Assembly: GCA_034408745.1 (NCBI GenBank)
Contig: JAWXCM010000291.1
Span: forward strand, 57,913 to 121,912
Length of the DNA: 64,000 bases
From: JAWXCM01 sp034408745
Lineage (GTDB): Bacteria; Acidobacteriota; Terriglobia; Bryobacterales; Bryobacteraceae
Direction: 5' to 3'
The translations under genes and the position numbers were made by a program. Positions 24,723 to 34,214 of the stretch are shown here, one piece after another. The notes under the pieces are model-generated. The model was not told the DNA's origin, did not search any database, and saw only the letters and a list, made by a program, of their open reading frames with translations. Each line of letters starts with the position of its first letter. Position 1 is the first letter of the stretch.

Positions 24723-24811
24723 TGGTGGACAGGGAAGGATTCGAACCTTCGTACCTCGCAAGGAGGGACAGATTTACAGTCTGTTGGCTTTAACCACTCA
24801 CCCACCTGTCC
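24723..24811 (-). tRNA. tRNA-Tyr (GUA anticodon)
   Basis: The reverse strand gives an 89-base type II tRNA with 7-bp acceptor stem GGACAGG/CCTGTCC, discriminator A and an encoded CCA end. The anticodon loop is ctGTAaa. The T arm carries GGTTCGAATCC, and there is the long variable arm expected of bacterial tRNA-Tyr. It lies between the ABC cassette and recO, antisense to both. Confidence 0.95.
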
Positions 24812-24996
24812 GTCGGAAAACTACTAATTACGTGGGCAGAGTGCACCGGGCGGCGCACTTTCAGAAGTGTAACACAGTCTCTCCCCTGCGTGCCTCAATT
24901 CCACGATGCTGGTTGCCCGGACAGATGTGGAAGTTTGCGACAACGCTCATGATAAGCTGTGGCTTAAGTAGTTGTAACGCCGATCTTTGATACACA

Positions 24997-25638
24997 ATGC
25001 CGGCTCAGGCGAGCGAATCTCTTGTGCTCCGGACCTACCCGTTGAGGGAAGCGGATCTCATTGTCAGCTTCTTTACCAGGGAAGCAGGAAAATTGCGAGG
25101 GGTCGCCCGGGCAGCAAAAAAACCGAAAAGTTCGTTCGGTGGGGGTCTGGAACGGTTGTCTCACGTAACAATGCTTTATTCGCAGCGTGAGAACCGAGAA
25201 TTGGCGAGCCTTTTTCGCTGTGATTTAATCCAGTCGCAGCTCAGCATTGTCAGTGATTACGGCGCGTGCGTCGCCCTGGATTACGTTGCGGAGGTGAGCG
25301 AACAGCTCCTGCCTCCCGGTGAGCCGAATGAATTGTTCTTTCGGTTGCTCCTTGCGGTGTTGAGCCACCTGCGGAGTGACCCGGCCGGTGCGGTTTGGCC
25401 GGCAGTCAATTACTTCAGTCTCTGGGCAGTGCGCCTCTCCGGGTTCCTCGGTGAACTGCGGATCAGCGCCGAATCCCGCAGGCTGGCAGAAGAGATGATG
25501 CAAACGCCAATTGGGCAACTACAGGCACGCGAATGGACCGCCCAGACCGGGGCGGACCTCCGCAGATCTCTCATACGCAGCATGCAGGATCACATCGAAC
25601 GCCGTCTCCAGACGGTTGCCCTTCTCGAGAGTCTTTGA
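24997..25638 (+). CDS. recO: DNA repair protein RecO
   Basis: A 213-residue RecO, the mediator that helps load RecA at gaps. The N-terminal OB-fold is recognisable (SLVLRTYPLREADLIVSFF, then KLRGVARAAKKPKSSFGGGLERLS). The helical C-terminal part is present, but the four-Cys zinc motif seen in many Gram-positive and Deinococcus RecO proteins is absent; E. coli RecO also lacks it. The protein is slightly short (family about 230-250 aa). The stop codon is followed after one base by glyQ, giving a recO-glyQ-glyS cluster. No strong ribosome-binding site is visible before the ATG. Confidence 0.85.
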   Translation: MPAQASESLVLRTYPLREADLIVSFFTREAGKLRGVARAAKKPKSSFGGGLERLSHVTMLYSQRENRELASLFRCDLIQSQLSIVSDYGACVALDYVAEVSEQLLPPGEPNELFFRLLLAVLSHLRSDPAGAVWPAVNYFSLWAVRLSGFLGELRISAESRRLAEEMMQTPIGQLQAREWTAQTGADLRRSLIRSMQDHIERRLQTVALLESL

Positions 25639-25639
25639 C

Positions 25640-26542
25640 ATGGACGTGTTTCAGGAAACTGTATTCAAATTAAAGAAATACTGGTCCGACCGCGGATGCG
25701 TCATCCAGGAACCCTACGATATGGAAGTCGGCGCCGGGACCATGTGCCCGGAAACCTTCCTCCGGGTCCTCGGCCCTGACCCTTACCGAGTCGCCTACGT
25801 CCAGCCCAGCCGCCGCCCCGCCGACGGCCGATACGGCGAGAACCCTAACCGGCTCTACAAACACCAGCAGCTGCAGGTCATCCTCAAGCCATCCCCGGAC
25901 AACATCCTCGACCTCTACCTGCAGAGCCTCGGAGCCATTGGCATCGACCTCCGCAAGCACGACATCAAGTTCGAAGAGGACAACTGGGAATCGCCTACGC
26001 TCGGCGCATGGGGCGTCGGCTGGCAAGTGATGCTCGACGGCCTCGAGATCACACAGTTCACCTACTTCCAGCAGTGCGGTGGCGTCGACCTCGACCTCGT
26101 CCCCGCCGAAATCACCTACGGCCTCGAGCGCCTGGTCGCCTTCCTGCAGGGCGTCGAAAGCATCTACGAAATCCAGTGGGCCCCCACCTTCACCTATGAA
26201 GAGGTGCGCCTCGCCGACGAGCTGCAGGGCTCGGTCTACAACTTCGAATTAGCCGACGTCCCGACCCTCTGGAAGATGTTCGACATCTTCGAAGGTGAAG
26301 CCCAGCGCCTCCTCGACCTCTTCGTGAAGTACGAGGAGAAGAAGCGCTTCCCGCTTCTCGCGACATACGAATACGTGCTGAAGTGCTCCAACACCTTCAA
26401 CCTGCTCGACGCACGCGGCGCCATCAGCGTGACAGAACGTGTGGGCATCATCGCGCGAGTTCGTAAGCTCGCCGTCGGAGTTGCGCACGCCTGGATGCAG
26501 CAGAACTACCCGGCGATCCCCAAAGAAGGAGCCGCCGCATGA
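25640..26542 (+). CDS. glyQ: glycine--tRNA ligase alpha subunit
   Basis: A 300-residue alpha subunit of the heterotetrameric bacterial glycyl-tRNA synthetase, which carries the catalytic class II domain. The N-terminus MDVFQETVFKLKKYW matches the family exactly, so the start is ATG 25640 although the frame is open back to 25511 inside recO. Motifs seen are MEVGAGTMCPETFLRVLGP, AYVQPSRRPADGRYGENPNR and ITQFTYFQQCGG. It overlaps glyS by 4 bp (ATGA). Confidence 0.97.
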   Translation: MDVFQETVFKLKKYWSDRGCVIQEPYDMEVGAGTMCPETFLRVLGPDPYRVAYVQPSRRPADGRYGENPNRLYKHQQLQVILKPSPDNILDLYLQSLGAIGIDLRKHDIKFEEDNWESPTLGAWGVGWQVMLDGLEITQFTYFQQCGGVDLDLVPAEITYGLERLVAFLQGVESIYEIQWAPTFTYEEVRLADELQGSVYNFELADVPTLWKMFDIFEGEAQRLLDLFVKYEEKKRFPLLATYEYVLKCSNTFNLLDARGAISVTERVGIIARVRKLAVGVAHAWMQQNYPAIPKEGAAA

Positions 26543-28527
26543 GCCTCCCGTTCCTCCTCGAAATCGGAGTCGAAGAAGTCCCCGACTGGATGATCGTGCC
26601 CGCGCTCGACAACATGCGCGAGCTGTTCACTGCCATCCTCACCGAGCACCGCCTCGGCGGCACCGTCACCAGCGTTGACGCCACGCCGCGCCGCCTCGTG
26701 CTCCGCGCGGAAGGCCTCCTCGAAGCCCAGCCCGATCAGACCGTAACCGTCTCCGGCCCCCCGGCCTCAGCCAATGAAGGGGCGGTCGCCGGCTTTGCAA
26801 AGAAGCAGGGCGTCGCCCTCGCCGACCTGAAGAAGGTGCCGACCGCCAAGGGCAACTACTGGACGTTCGAGAAGCACGTCCCCGGCCGCAAGACCGCCGA
26901 CGTGCTCGCCGAATCACTCGCCGCTTTCGTGGGCAAGATCTACTTCCCCAAAACGATGTACTGGACCGGCAAAGGTGGACCGCGCTTCATCCGCCCCATC
27001 CGCTGGATCGTCGCCCTGCTCAACGACACCGTCGTTCCGTTCGAGTTTGCGGGCGTAGCCTCTGGTAACACCACCAGCGGCCATCGAATCCTGGGCAAGC
27101 CGAGCCTGCCCGTCACCCACGCCACCTACGAATCCACGCTCGAATCCAACTTCGTCATCCTCGACGCGCAGAAGCGCATCGAGCGTATCGCCGCCGCCGT
27201 GGAAGCCGCGGGCGCAACGCGAGACGAAGAGCTCATCCACACCCTCGCCTACCTCACCGAATACCCGACCCCCATCACAGGCACCTTCGACCCGGCGTTC
27301 CTCGAACTCCCCGCCGAAATCCTGTCGACCGTGATGCGCCACCACCAGCGCTACTTCGCCATCCCCGGCGAAGGCGGCAAACTGAAGCCCGAGTTCGTCG
27401 CCGTCATGAACATTGGCTCCGATCCCGACGGCCTGGTGCAGCGCGGCAATGAGCGTGTCCTCAAGGCCCGCTTCAACGACGGCCGCTTCTTCTGGAATGT
27501 CGACCTGAAGCGCCCCCTCGCCGACCGCCTCGAAGACTTAAAGAACGTGACATTCCAGGCAAAGCTCGGGAATTACTACGAAAAGACGCAGCGAAATATC
27601 GCATTAGCAAAGGAATTAGCCGCCGCCCTCAAAGCCGACACGACCTCCGCGGCCCGTGCGGCCGAGCTCGCCAAGTGCGACCTGCCCACCGAAATGGTGA
27701 AGGAATTCACCGAGCTCCAGGGTGTGGTCGGCGGACTCTACGCCCGCGAGCAGGGTGAGCCCGAGCCCGTCTGGCGCGGTGTCTACGAGCACTACAGGCC
27801 CGTCAGCATGGAGGACAGCATCCCCGCCTCCATAACCGGCCAAATCGTATCGCTCGCCGACAAGATCGACACCCTCCGCGGCTGCTTCGACATCGGCCTG
27901 ATCCCCAGCGGATCGAAGGACCCGTTCGCCCTCCGCCGCGCCGCACAGGGCGCCGTAAAGATCATCGTCGAAGGCGGCCTTCGCCTCAGCCTCACCATGC
28001 TCGCAGGCGGAAACCCGCAGCTCCGCGAGTTCCTCCTCGACCGCGTCCGCTACTACTTCCGCGACGTCCACGGCTACAAGTACGACGAAGTGAATGCCGT
28101 GCTCGCCACCGGCGCCGACGATCTGGTCGACGTCTCGCTGCGCCTCGAAGCCATCCGTCAGGTTCGCCCGACGGAAGATTTCGAACCGCTCGCCGCGAGT
28201 TTCAAACGAATTCAGAACATTTTGAAGCAGGCCGAATTTAAGGCAACGGGAGACGTCGATCCGGCGTTGCTCGAAGCCGGTCCGGAAGCCGAACTCGCCG
28301 CCGCACGCGTCGAGACAAAGCAGCGGATCGCAGGCAAGCCCTACTCGGAAGCACTGGCAATCATCGCCAGCATGCGACCCGCGGTAGATGACTTTTTCAA
28401 TAAAGTGCTGGTCAACGCTCCCGATGAGCGCGTCCGGCGCAACCGGCTGACTCTTCTGAGCAGCCTGTTATCCGAGTTTTCGACGATAGCCGATTTTTCC
28501 GAAATCGTCGTAACTACGCAGCAGTAA
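26539..28527 (+). CDS. glyS: glycine--tRNA ligase beta subunit
   Basis: A 662-residue beta subunit that binds tRNA-Gly. It has the family N-terminus (PFLLEIGVEEVPDWMI), the DNA/tRNA-binding segment RHHQRYFAIPG near residue 270 and the HD-like region with SLADKIDTLRGCFDIGLIPSGSKDPFALRR. Length is normal (family about 680 aa). It is translationally coupled to glyQ; the next gene, ppdK, begins 21 bp after its stop. Confidence 0.96.
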   Translation: MSLPFLLEIGVEEVPDWMIVPALDNMRELFTAILTEHRLGGTVTSVDATPRRLVLRAEGLLEAQPDQTVTVSGPPASANEGAVAGFAKKQGVALADLKKVPTAKGNYWTFEKHVPGRKTADVLAESLAAFVGKIYFPKTMYWTGKGGPRFIRPIRWIVALLNDTVVPFEFAGVASGNTTSGHRILGKPSLPVTHATYESTLESNFVILDAQKRIERIAAAVEAAGATRDEELIHTLAYLTEYPTPITGTFDPAFLELPAEILSTVMRHHQRYFAIPGEGGKLKPEFVAVMNIGSDPDGLVQRGNERVLKARFNDGRFFWNVDLKRPLADRLEDLKNVTFQAKLGNYYEKTQRNIALAKELAAALKADTTSAARAAELAKCDLPTEMVKEFTELQGVVGGLYAREQGEPEPVWRGVYEHYRPVSMEDSIPASITGQIVSLADKIDTLRGCFDIGLIPSGSKDPFALRRAAQGAVKIIVEGGLRLSLTMLAGGNPQLREFLLDRVRYYFRDVHGYKYDEVNAVLATGADDLVDVSLRLEAIRQVRPTEDFEPLAASFKRIQNILKQAEFKATGDVDPALLEAGPEAELAAARVETKQRIAGKPYSEALAIIASMRPAVDDFFNKVLVNAPDERVRRNRLTLLSSLLSEFSTIADFSEIVVTTQQ

Positions 28528-28548
28528 GAGAGTGCAAGGAGACGCCTG

Positions 28549-31305
28549 ATGGCAGCAACGAAATACGTCTACATGTTCGGCGGCGGCACGGCCGACGGCG
28601 ACAAGGACATGAAGGACAAGCTGGGTGGCAAGGGTGCCAACCTCGCGGAGATGAGCAAGGCTGGCGTGCCTGTTCCTCCGGGCTTCACGATCGCTACCGA
28701 CGTGTGCAATGTCTTTTTCGAGAATAACCAGACCGTGCCCCCCGAAGTGGACAAGCAGATCTGGGAATGCGTCGCGAAAGTTGAAAAACTCACCGGCAAA
28801 AAGCTCGGCGACGCCTCTGACCCGCTGCTGCTCAGCGTGCGGTCCGGTGCGAAATTCTCGATGCCGGGCATGATGAACACCATCCTCAACCTCGGCCTGA
28901 ACGATGCAACCACCGAGGGCCTGGCTGCGAAAACCGACAACCCCCGCTTCGCGTACGATTGCTACCGCCGCTTCATCCAGATGTTCGGCGAAGTCTCGAT
29001 GGGAATCGAGATGGAGCATTTCGATGAAGTCTTCGACGCCCGCAAGGCCAAAGCAAAGGTCAAGCTCGACACCGACCTGAGCGCGAAGGACCTCAAGGCC
29101 ATCATCGACGATTACAAAAAGATCGTCCGCAAGTACGCCAAACGCGAGTTCCCGCAGGATCCGAAGGAACAGCTCGTCATGTCCCGCGACGCCGTCTTCA
29201 TGTCCTGGTGGGCGCCGAAGGCTTCTTACTATCGCAAGATGGAGAAGATCGACGACAGCATCGGCACCGCCTGCAGCGTTCAGGCGATGGTGTTCGGCAA
29301 CATGGGCGACACGTCCGCCACAGGCGTCGGCTTCACCCGTGACCCCGGTTCCGGCGAGAAGGTCTTCTACGGCGAGTTCCTGGTAAACGCGCAGGGCGAA
29401 GACGTGGTGGCCGGTATCCGCACCCCATCCCCTATCAGCGAGCTCAAGGACTGGAACGAAGACGTCTACAACCAGCTCTTCGAAATCACCTCAAAGCTCG
29501 AACATGCCTACAAAGACATGCAGGACTTCGAGTTCACCGTCGAAGACGGCACGCTCTACATGCTGCAGACCCGCAACGGCAAGCGCACCGGCCCAGCCGC
29601 CGTTCGCGTTGCGGTCGAAATGTTTGAGGAAGGTCTCATCGACGAGAAGACGGCCGTCCTCCGCGTGGCGCCGTCACAGCTCGATCAGCTCCTCCACCCG
29701 GTCTTCAACACCGGCAGCCTCAAGAAGCTCGTGAAGCTCGCCAGGGGCATCGATGCGTCTCCCGGCGCCTCGGTCGGACGCCTCGCGTTCACCTCCGAAA
29801 AGGCCGTTGAGATGTCGGCGAAGTCGCCCGTCATCCTCATCCGTCAGGAAACCACCCCGGACGACATCCATGGTATGGACGCCGCAAAGGGCATCCTCAC
29901 TGCCGTCGGTGGCAAGTCCTCCCACGCCGCTGTCGTGGCCCGCGGTATGGGTCGTCCCTGCGTCGTCGGTTGCGGCGCCATCTCTATCAACGCCCGCGCG
30001 GCAACCGCCACCGTCAAAGTCGACGGCAAGACTATCACCATCAAGGAAGGCGACTGGGTTTCGATGAACGGCACCACTGGTGACGTTTATCTCGGTCAGG
30101 CGCAGACCCAGGATCCCGATCCGAACTCGCCCGCCTTCGCAAAATTTATGAAGATGGCTGACGTTTTCCGTGGCAGCTTCGGTGTTCGCGCCAACGCCGA
30201 CATCCCGCGCGATGCCAAGGTCGCCCGTGCGTTCGGCGCCGAAGGTATCGGCCTCTGCCGCACAGAGCACATGTTCTTCGCCGAAGACCGTCTGCCGCTG
30301 GTCCAGCAGATGATCCTCACCGACAACGAAAAGGATCGCCGCAAAGCCCTCGCCAAACTGCTCCCCATGCAGCGCAAGGACTTCGCCGGTCTCTTCGAGT
30401 CCATGGACGGCTTCCCCGTCGTCATCCGTACGCTCGATCCGCCGCTGCATGAATTCGTGCCGAAGCGCGAAGAGCTGATGGTCGACCTCGCCAGGCTGCC
30501 CCACGCCGACACCAAAACCAAGAAGGAGATGGTGGCCCGCTACGCCAACTTCAACATTAAGGGCGTCGGTGACCTGAAGAAGGTTCTGCCCGGCCTGCTG
30601 CACCGCGTGGAATCGCTCCATGAGTTCAACCCCATGCTCGGCCACCGCGGCTGCCGTCTCGGAATCACCTATCCCGAGATCACGGAAATGCAGGCGCGCG
30701 CCATCTTCGAAGCCGTCGTTCTGGTTGCGAAGAAGGGCAAGAAGGTAATCCCGGAAGTCATGATCCCGCTGATCAGCTCCGTCCAGGAGCTCGAGCACCA
30801 GAAGGCAATCGTCAAGCGCGTCGCGGAAGAAGTTCTCGAGAAGGCCGGAATGCAGGACCAGCACTACCTCATCGGCACCATGATCGAGATCCCGCGCGCC
30901 GCTCTCCTCGCCGATCAGATCGCTCGCGAGGCTGAATTCTTCAGCTTCGGTACCAACGATCTCACGCAGACCGCTATGGGCCTGTCCCGCGACGACTATA
31001 CGAAGTTCTCGCAGGAATACATGGACAAGAAGATCTTTAAGAACGATCCGTTCGGCGTCCTCGATCAGGAAGGCGTCGGCAAGCTCATCAGGATTGCCGT
31101 AGAGGGTGGCCGCGGTACGCGCCCCGACCTCGAAATCGGCATCTGCGGCGAGCACGGTGGCGAACCCAGCTCGGTGGAATTCTGCTACCGCGTTGGCATG
31201 AACTACGTGTCGTGCTCTCCCTATCGCGTTCCGATTGCCCGTCTTGCTGCCGCTCAGGCCGCGATCACGGGCGGCGACAAGTCCGAAGCCGCCCGCACGG
31301 CCTAG
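28549..31305 (+). CDS. ppdK: pyruvate, phosphate dikinase
   Basis: A 918-residue PPDK that interconverts pyruvate, ATP and Pi with PEP, AMP and PPi. The nucleotide-binding domain contains LGGKGANLAEMSKAGVPVPPGF and the GMMNTILNLGLND region. The swivelling domain has the phosphohistidine in GGKSSHAAVVARGMGRPCVVG. The C-terminal TIM barrel has FGTNDLTQTAMGLSRDD and the catalytic Cys in GICGEHGGEPSSVEF. Length is typical. AGGAG stands 8 bp before the ATG. It is the last intact housekeeping gene before the disrupted region, and a strong hairpin follows it. Confidence 0.96.
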   Translation: MAATKYVYMFGGGTADGDKDMKDKLGGKGANLAEMSKAGVPVPPGFTIATDVCNVFFENNQTVPPEVDKQIWECVAKVEKLTGKKLGDASDPLLLSVRSGAKFSMPGMMNTILNLGLNDATTEGLAAKTDNPRFAYDCYRRFIQMFGEVSMGIEMEHFDEVFDARKAKAKVKLDTDLSAKDLKAIIDDYKKIVRKYAKREFPQDPKEQLVMSRDAVFMSWWAPKASYYRKMEKIDDSIGTACSVQAMVFGNMGDTSATGVGFTRDPGSGEKVFYGEFLVNAQGEDVVAGIRTPSPISELKDWNEDVYNQLFEITSKLEHAYKDMQDFEFTVEDGTLYMLQTRNGKRTGPAAVRVAVEMFEEGLIDEKTAVLRVAPSQLDQLLHPVFNTGSLKKLVKLARGIDASPGASVGRLAFTSEKAVEMSAKSPVILIRQETTPDDIHGMDAAKGILTAVGGKSSHAAVVARGMGRPCVVGCGAISINARAATATVKVDGKTITIKEGDWVSMNGTTGDVYLGQAQTQDPDPNSPAFAKFMKMADVFRGSFGVRANADIPRDAKVARAFGAEGIGLCRTEHMFFAEDRLPLVQQMILTDNEKDRRKALAKLLPMQRKDFAGLFESMDGFPVVIRTLDPPLHEFVPKREELMVDLARLPHADTKTKKEMVARYANFNIKGVGDLKKVLPGLLHRVESLHEFNPMLGHRGCRLGITYPEITEMQARAIFEAVVLVAKKGKKVIPEVMIPLISSVQELEHQKAIVKRVAEEVLEKAGMQDQHYLIGTMIEIPRAALLADQIAREAEFFSFGTNDLTQTAMGLSRDDYTKFSQEYMDKKIFKNDPFGVLDQEGVGKLIRIAVEGGRGTRPDLEIGICGEHGGEPSSVEFCYRVGMNYVSCSPYRVPIARLAAAQAAITGGDKSEAARTA

Positions 31306-31324
31306 AGACTTGTTTCCAGTTCGA

Positions 31325-31362
31325 GTGGAACAGCCCGTCCGCCTCAAGACGGGCCGTTCCAC
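31325..31362 (+). terminator. hairpin after ppdK
   Basis: GTGGAACAGCCCGTC (31325-31339) and GACGGGCCGTTCCAC (31348-31362) pair at 14 of 15 positions around an 8-base loop, 19 bp after the ppdK stop. There is no T-run, so it may act with Rho or as a transcript-stabilising 3' stem. Confidence 0.55.
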
Positions 31363-31724
31363 CCGGGCGGGTTATCCTGATACGTTCTGCCTCCAAACCT
31401 GCCTCACAATTCCCTTGCGAAGGTGCCCGTGCGAACGCAGCGCTCTCTTGCTGAGGTCGCAAATCGGTGTCTCCTTCCAGGGCTCGGCCAGAATTGACTC
31501 CTGCGCTTCTTGCCCATTACTCTGACTGTTCGTCCGGGTCGGGGCGGAGCTTGGATTGAAGACTGTCCTCAATACTTCCCTTTCCAGCCGATTCGCCGTA
31601 GCGTTCGCATATAAGAAGGCGAACGCCCCTTGTCCTTGATAAACTCGACTGAGCACATGGAAGCCACGCCGACCCTCGTTATCAACTATTACAGTGGGTT
31701 TAAGCAGAATGTTGTTCCATTATT
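31363..31724. other. intergenic stretch without a convincing gene
   Basis: About 360 bp between ppdK and the HExxH protein. It holds an open frame on the minus strand (31372-31656, 94 codons) with no signal peptide, no motif and no visible ribosome-binding site, which I do not call as a gene. A short inverted repeat GCGTTCGC/GCGAACGC (31601-31608 and 31619-31626) lies inside it. I see no promoter or tRNA here. Confidence 0.3.
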
Positions 31725-32201
31725 TCAAGATTGCCGCCCGACTTTGGCCACGCCCGGTACAGTGCGGCGATCTGTGTCCCGTTCCCAACGGCTCTGGCCC
31801 GCGGTCCACATCAGCCTCAGCAAGCCCACCAGCCTCCACTTCGGCGTGAACCGGTACCAGCAGATGTGCTCGAACTCATGGGCGAGGATTGCCCTCACTG
31901 CTTCCGCAGGAGCTGTAGCGAGCACGGGGTTGTCGCTGATTGAGACGACATACCCACGCAGGCCGGGTCGGCTGCGGAAGAAGTCGGTGGTGGAGTGCAG
32001 CACGTGGTATGAGACACGAACGCCCGCGAGCTCGGGAAACGAGGCGTCCCGAACTTCACGGGCGACTTGAATGAAGTGATCCGGAGCAGCAGCGGACTGC
32101 GCCAGTACCGGGCTCGCCGCCACGCCGACGAGCACAACTATCGCGGCGGAAATCGCGCGGGCAGTTCGTTGCGGTGCAGAAAGAGAACTCCGGACGAACA
32201 T
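31725..32201 (-). CDS. secreted HExxH protein, probable metallopeptidase remnant
   Basis: A 158-residue protein with an N-terminal signal segment (residues about 15-35, AISAAIVVLVGVAASPVLAQ) and a zinc-peptidase motif HEFEH at 108-112 followed by ICWYR. The pattern (long-range contacts, then AHEFEH, then TDRR) resembles secreted M48-like proteins, whose C-terminal part would normally continue past this point. In the adjacent frame the DNA reads ALYRAWPKSGG..., which looks like a continuation, so the C-terminus is probably frameshifted. It is the last reading frame of the decaying minus-strand group at 31.7-34.2 kb. Peptidase activity is doubtful. Confidence 0.5.
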   Translation of the reverse strand: MFVRSSLSAPQRTARAISAAIVVLVGVAASPVLAQSAAAPDHFIQVAREVRDASFPELAGVRVSYHVLHSTTDFFRSRPGLRGYVVSISDNPVLATAPAEAVRAILAHEFEHICWYRFTPKWRLVGLLRLMWTAGQSRWERDTDRRTVPGVAKVGRQS

Positions 32202-32261
32202 AGCAGTACCACGATAGCGAGCGCGAGGAGTTCGCCATGATCTTCCACGACCGGCTATTCC

Positions 32262-32966
32262 TCAAAAGTTGGTTTGCAGCACCAGGCCCGCCGGAGTGCG
32301 GACCAGAGTGCCGGACAGCGTTACAGGCTCGCCCACAATGCGAAGGAGTGACGAGCCATTCACTCGCGAGCCATCGGCGCGCGTCAGCAGCACCACGCGG
32401 CTGCTCCCGTCGGATTCCTGAACGAGCAGCCCTGGGGGAATGCCGCCGGCAATGCAACGCGCCGCGCAGGACCGGTGCACTTTGACCTGTCCCGGCTGCA
32501 TTACTCCGAAGTGACACTTGGTGTCCACGATCTCGCCGCGCAGCGTCGCCGGACCCAGCACCTCGTGTGTCGAAGCGAAGTTCCGGAGCGCCGGTCCCAG
32601 CGGTTGGGGCGGCGAGGCCACCTCGAGCATTCGGTTTGGACCGAACTGAATCAGAGTGCCCTCCAGCCGCACCGACTGTCCCGCAAGATCGCCCGGCTCA
32701 AAGCCATGCTTGCCTGGCGCCACCAGCAGGTAGTTCGCGCCGTCTGGACCGATCAGCGTTGGATACGGCGCCGCCACGATCGCACCAGTCCATGACTTCG
32801 TTATACCGTACTCGAAGAGCTTCTGCGGAAACCTCGACTGCCACGTGAGCAGCGCCACGCATATCGCGAGCGTAAATCCGGCAACCGCGATCACCACGCG
32901 TCGGACGAAGCGTGCCAGGCCCGCGGGAGCCCGGTCTGCGTAACCGATATAGAATTCGTCGTTCAT
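32262..32966 (-). CDS. membrane-anchored protein with three-Cys C-terminal domain
   Basis: A protein of about 234 residues. The frame is open upstream, but the start is placed at ATG 32966 because it overlaps the Rieske stop (ATGA) and gives the family-like start MNDEFYIGYADRAP. A TM helix follows (FVRRVVIAVAGFTLAICVALL). The second half contains LRGEIVDTKC, HRSCAARCIAGG and a beta-rich tail, resembling the small secreted protein at 12.9 kb. I recall this type next to Rieske/ferric-reductase-like membrane proteins, which fits the Rieske fragment directly upstream. It looks intact while its neighbours are broken. Role unknown; electron transfer or heme handling is conjecture. Confidence 0.6.
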   Translation of the reverse strand: MNDEFYIGYADRAPAGLARFVRRVVIAVAGFTLAICVALLTWQSRFPQKLFEYGITKSWTGAIVAAPYPTLIGPDGANYLLVAPGKHGFEPGDLAGQSVRLEGTLIQFGPNRMLEVASPPQPLGPALRNFASTHEVLGPATLRGEIVDTKCHFGVMQPGQVKVHRSCAARCIAGGIPPGLLVQESDGSSRVVLLTRADGSRVNGSSLLRIVGEPVTLSGTLVRTPAGLVLQTNF

Positions 32967-33226
32967 GGCTGATCCTGCGGATGCACGAACACGCGGCCGT
33001 CCACGAGGCGCGTTCGGTAGACTGGCACGCGGTCGTCGAAGGGCGGCGGAGACACGCCGGTGTCGGGCAAATACTGATACCCGTGCCACGGGCACGTGAT
33101 GCACCCGTCGACGATGCGTCCTTCTCCAGGGGGTCCGTTCTGATGCCGGCACACATTGGAGACCGCGGACACTCGACCGTCGAAGCGAAACACCGCGACG
33201 CGTGGCCTGAGGTTCCCAGAATTCGT
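32963..33226 (-). pseudogene. Rieske [2Fe-2S] domain fragment
   Basis: The minus strand encodes a nearly complete Rieske cluster-binding region: NVCRHQNGPPGEG (C-x-H) and CITCPWHGYQY (C-x-x-H), with the conserved GPxGEG in between. A GTG at 33193 could start a 76-residue protein, but the frame continues upstream as LRPRVAVFRFDGR without a start until TGA at 33229-33227, so the N-terminal strands or a longer membrane partner are missing. It overlaps the next gene by 4 bp (ATGA). I judge it a remnant of a larger Rieske protein, though a tiny functional ferredoxin-like protein cannot be excluded. Confidence 0.6.
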
Positions 33227-34197
33227 TCAGAAAGCGCCAGTCGAATTCAAACGACGATGAGTCGTTTGTTGTCGAATGAACGATACAGTCCAATGTGCTC
33301 CGCGGCGCCCGTCGCGTTTGCGTTCAGGCCTTGTTTAAAGGCCGGACTGAACTCGGCGGAGTCTTCCAGGTCGAACAGAGTGCGCATGGCGGCCTGCGAA
33401 CCTGCGGATGTCCAGAACGGTGGATTGTCGGGATAGCGATCCTTGCTGCCCGGCGGCTCACAGCTGGCGCCACGGGCGCAGAATTCCAGTCGCTTCGCGC
33501 CAGGAGCCATTCGCGATCTCCGGTAAGGTCGTGTACGGCGCGAAGTACGAACAGCAGACGCGCAGCATGGATGAAGTTGTCTCCGGTCTATTCGCCTCGC
33601 GTGCCAAAGCTCCGGTCACACGGCATGCGCCAGCCCAGGTCACGGATTGCGCTCGCCGTCTTCAGCGGCTGCTGACAATGGCCTGCTTCTCCCTCGCGCC
33701 GGGCTTAGGGGCTGCGCGCGTAATGCCACAGGCCGTAGAACCACGGGAAGGTCTGGTCGTCCGAGCCTGCAGCGTAGTGCGTCTTCCCGTCCGCAACTGC
33801 ACGGCGCGCCACGAACCCAGGCGTCGAGCCGGCCGAAGCGAGTCGAAGCAGCCCTCCCGCGACCTTCCGCGCTTCCTCGCGCGCCACAGCCGATCGGGTC
33901 CGCTGCGAGCGCCGCACCAGCGCTTCCAGGTATAGTCCGCCGAAGAATGCGCCGTTCTCAATCGGAGCCCACCACGACAGCGCGTTCGGCCGATGCAGCG
34001 TCGCAGTCTTCGCGCGTCGGCAGGATCACTTCGCCTCGCAGGCCCGCGTAGTCATACAGCGTGAACCAGCGGCAGGCGATGAAGCGCCGCCACATCTCCG
34101 CATGTATGGCATCGGCGCGCTCTGCCGCAAGGGTCGCGGGCGGGGCGATGGTCAGTCCAGCCGCGGCCGCCAGCATCTGTCTGCGCGTCGCAGTCAT
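33215..34197 (-). pseudogene. multiply disrupted secreted protein of unknown family
   Basis: Reading the minus strand from ATG 34197, consecutive pieces in different frames line up as one former protein of about 320-350 residues. It begins with a Tat-like signal (MTATRRQMLAAAAGLTIA), then WFTLYDYAGLRGEVILPT, then (after a frameshift near 33960) SAVAREEARKVAGGLL and GSDDQTFPWFYGLWHYA. Next comes a stretch DLGWRMPCDRSFGTRGE ending in an in-frame TAG, then RLLFVLRAVHDLTGD, then AMRTLFDLEDSAEFSPAF and finally FEFDWRFLNEFWEP. At least four disruptions are needed. The pieces resemble uncharacterised secreted helical proteins of Acidobacteria and Planctomycetes; no function is assigned. Confidence 0.65.
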
Positions 34198-34214
34198 CAG
34201 GATGCGCTAGTGTG

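Noticed and set aside
29674..31362. A 562-codon open frame antisense to ppdK
   Set aside because: It mirrors the high-GC third-position bias of ppdK, has no domain or ribosome-binding site, and its composition is that of a shadow frame.
31630..32070. A 146-codon plus-strand frame overlapping the HExxH gene
   Set aside because: The opposite strand has a signal peptide and HEFEH motif; this frame has neither.
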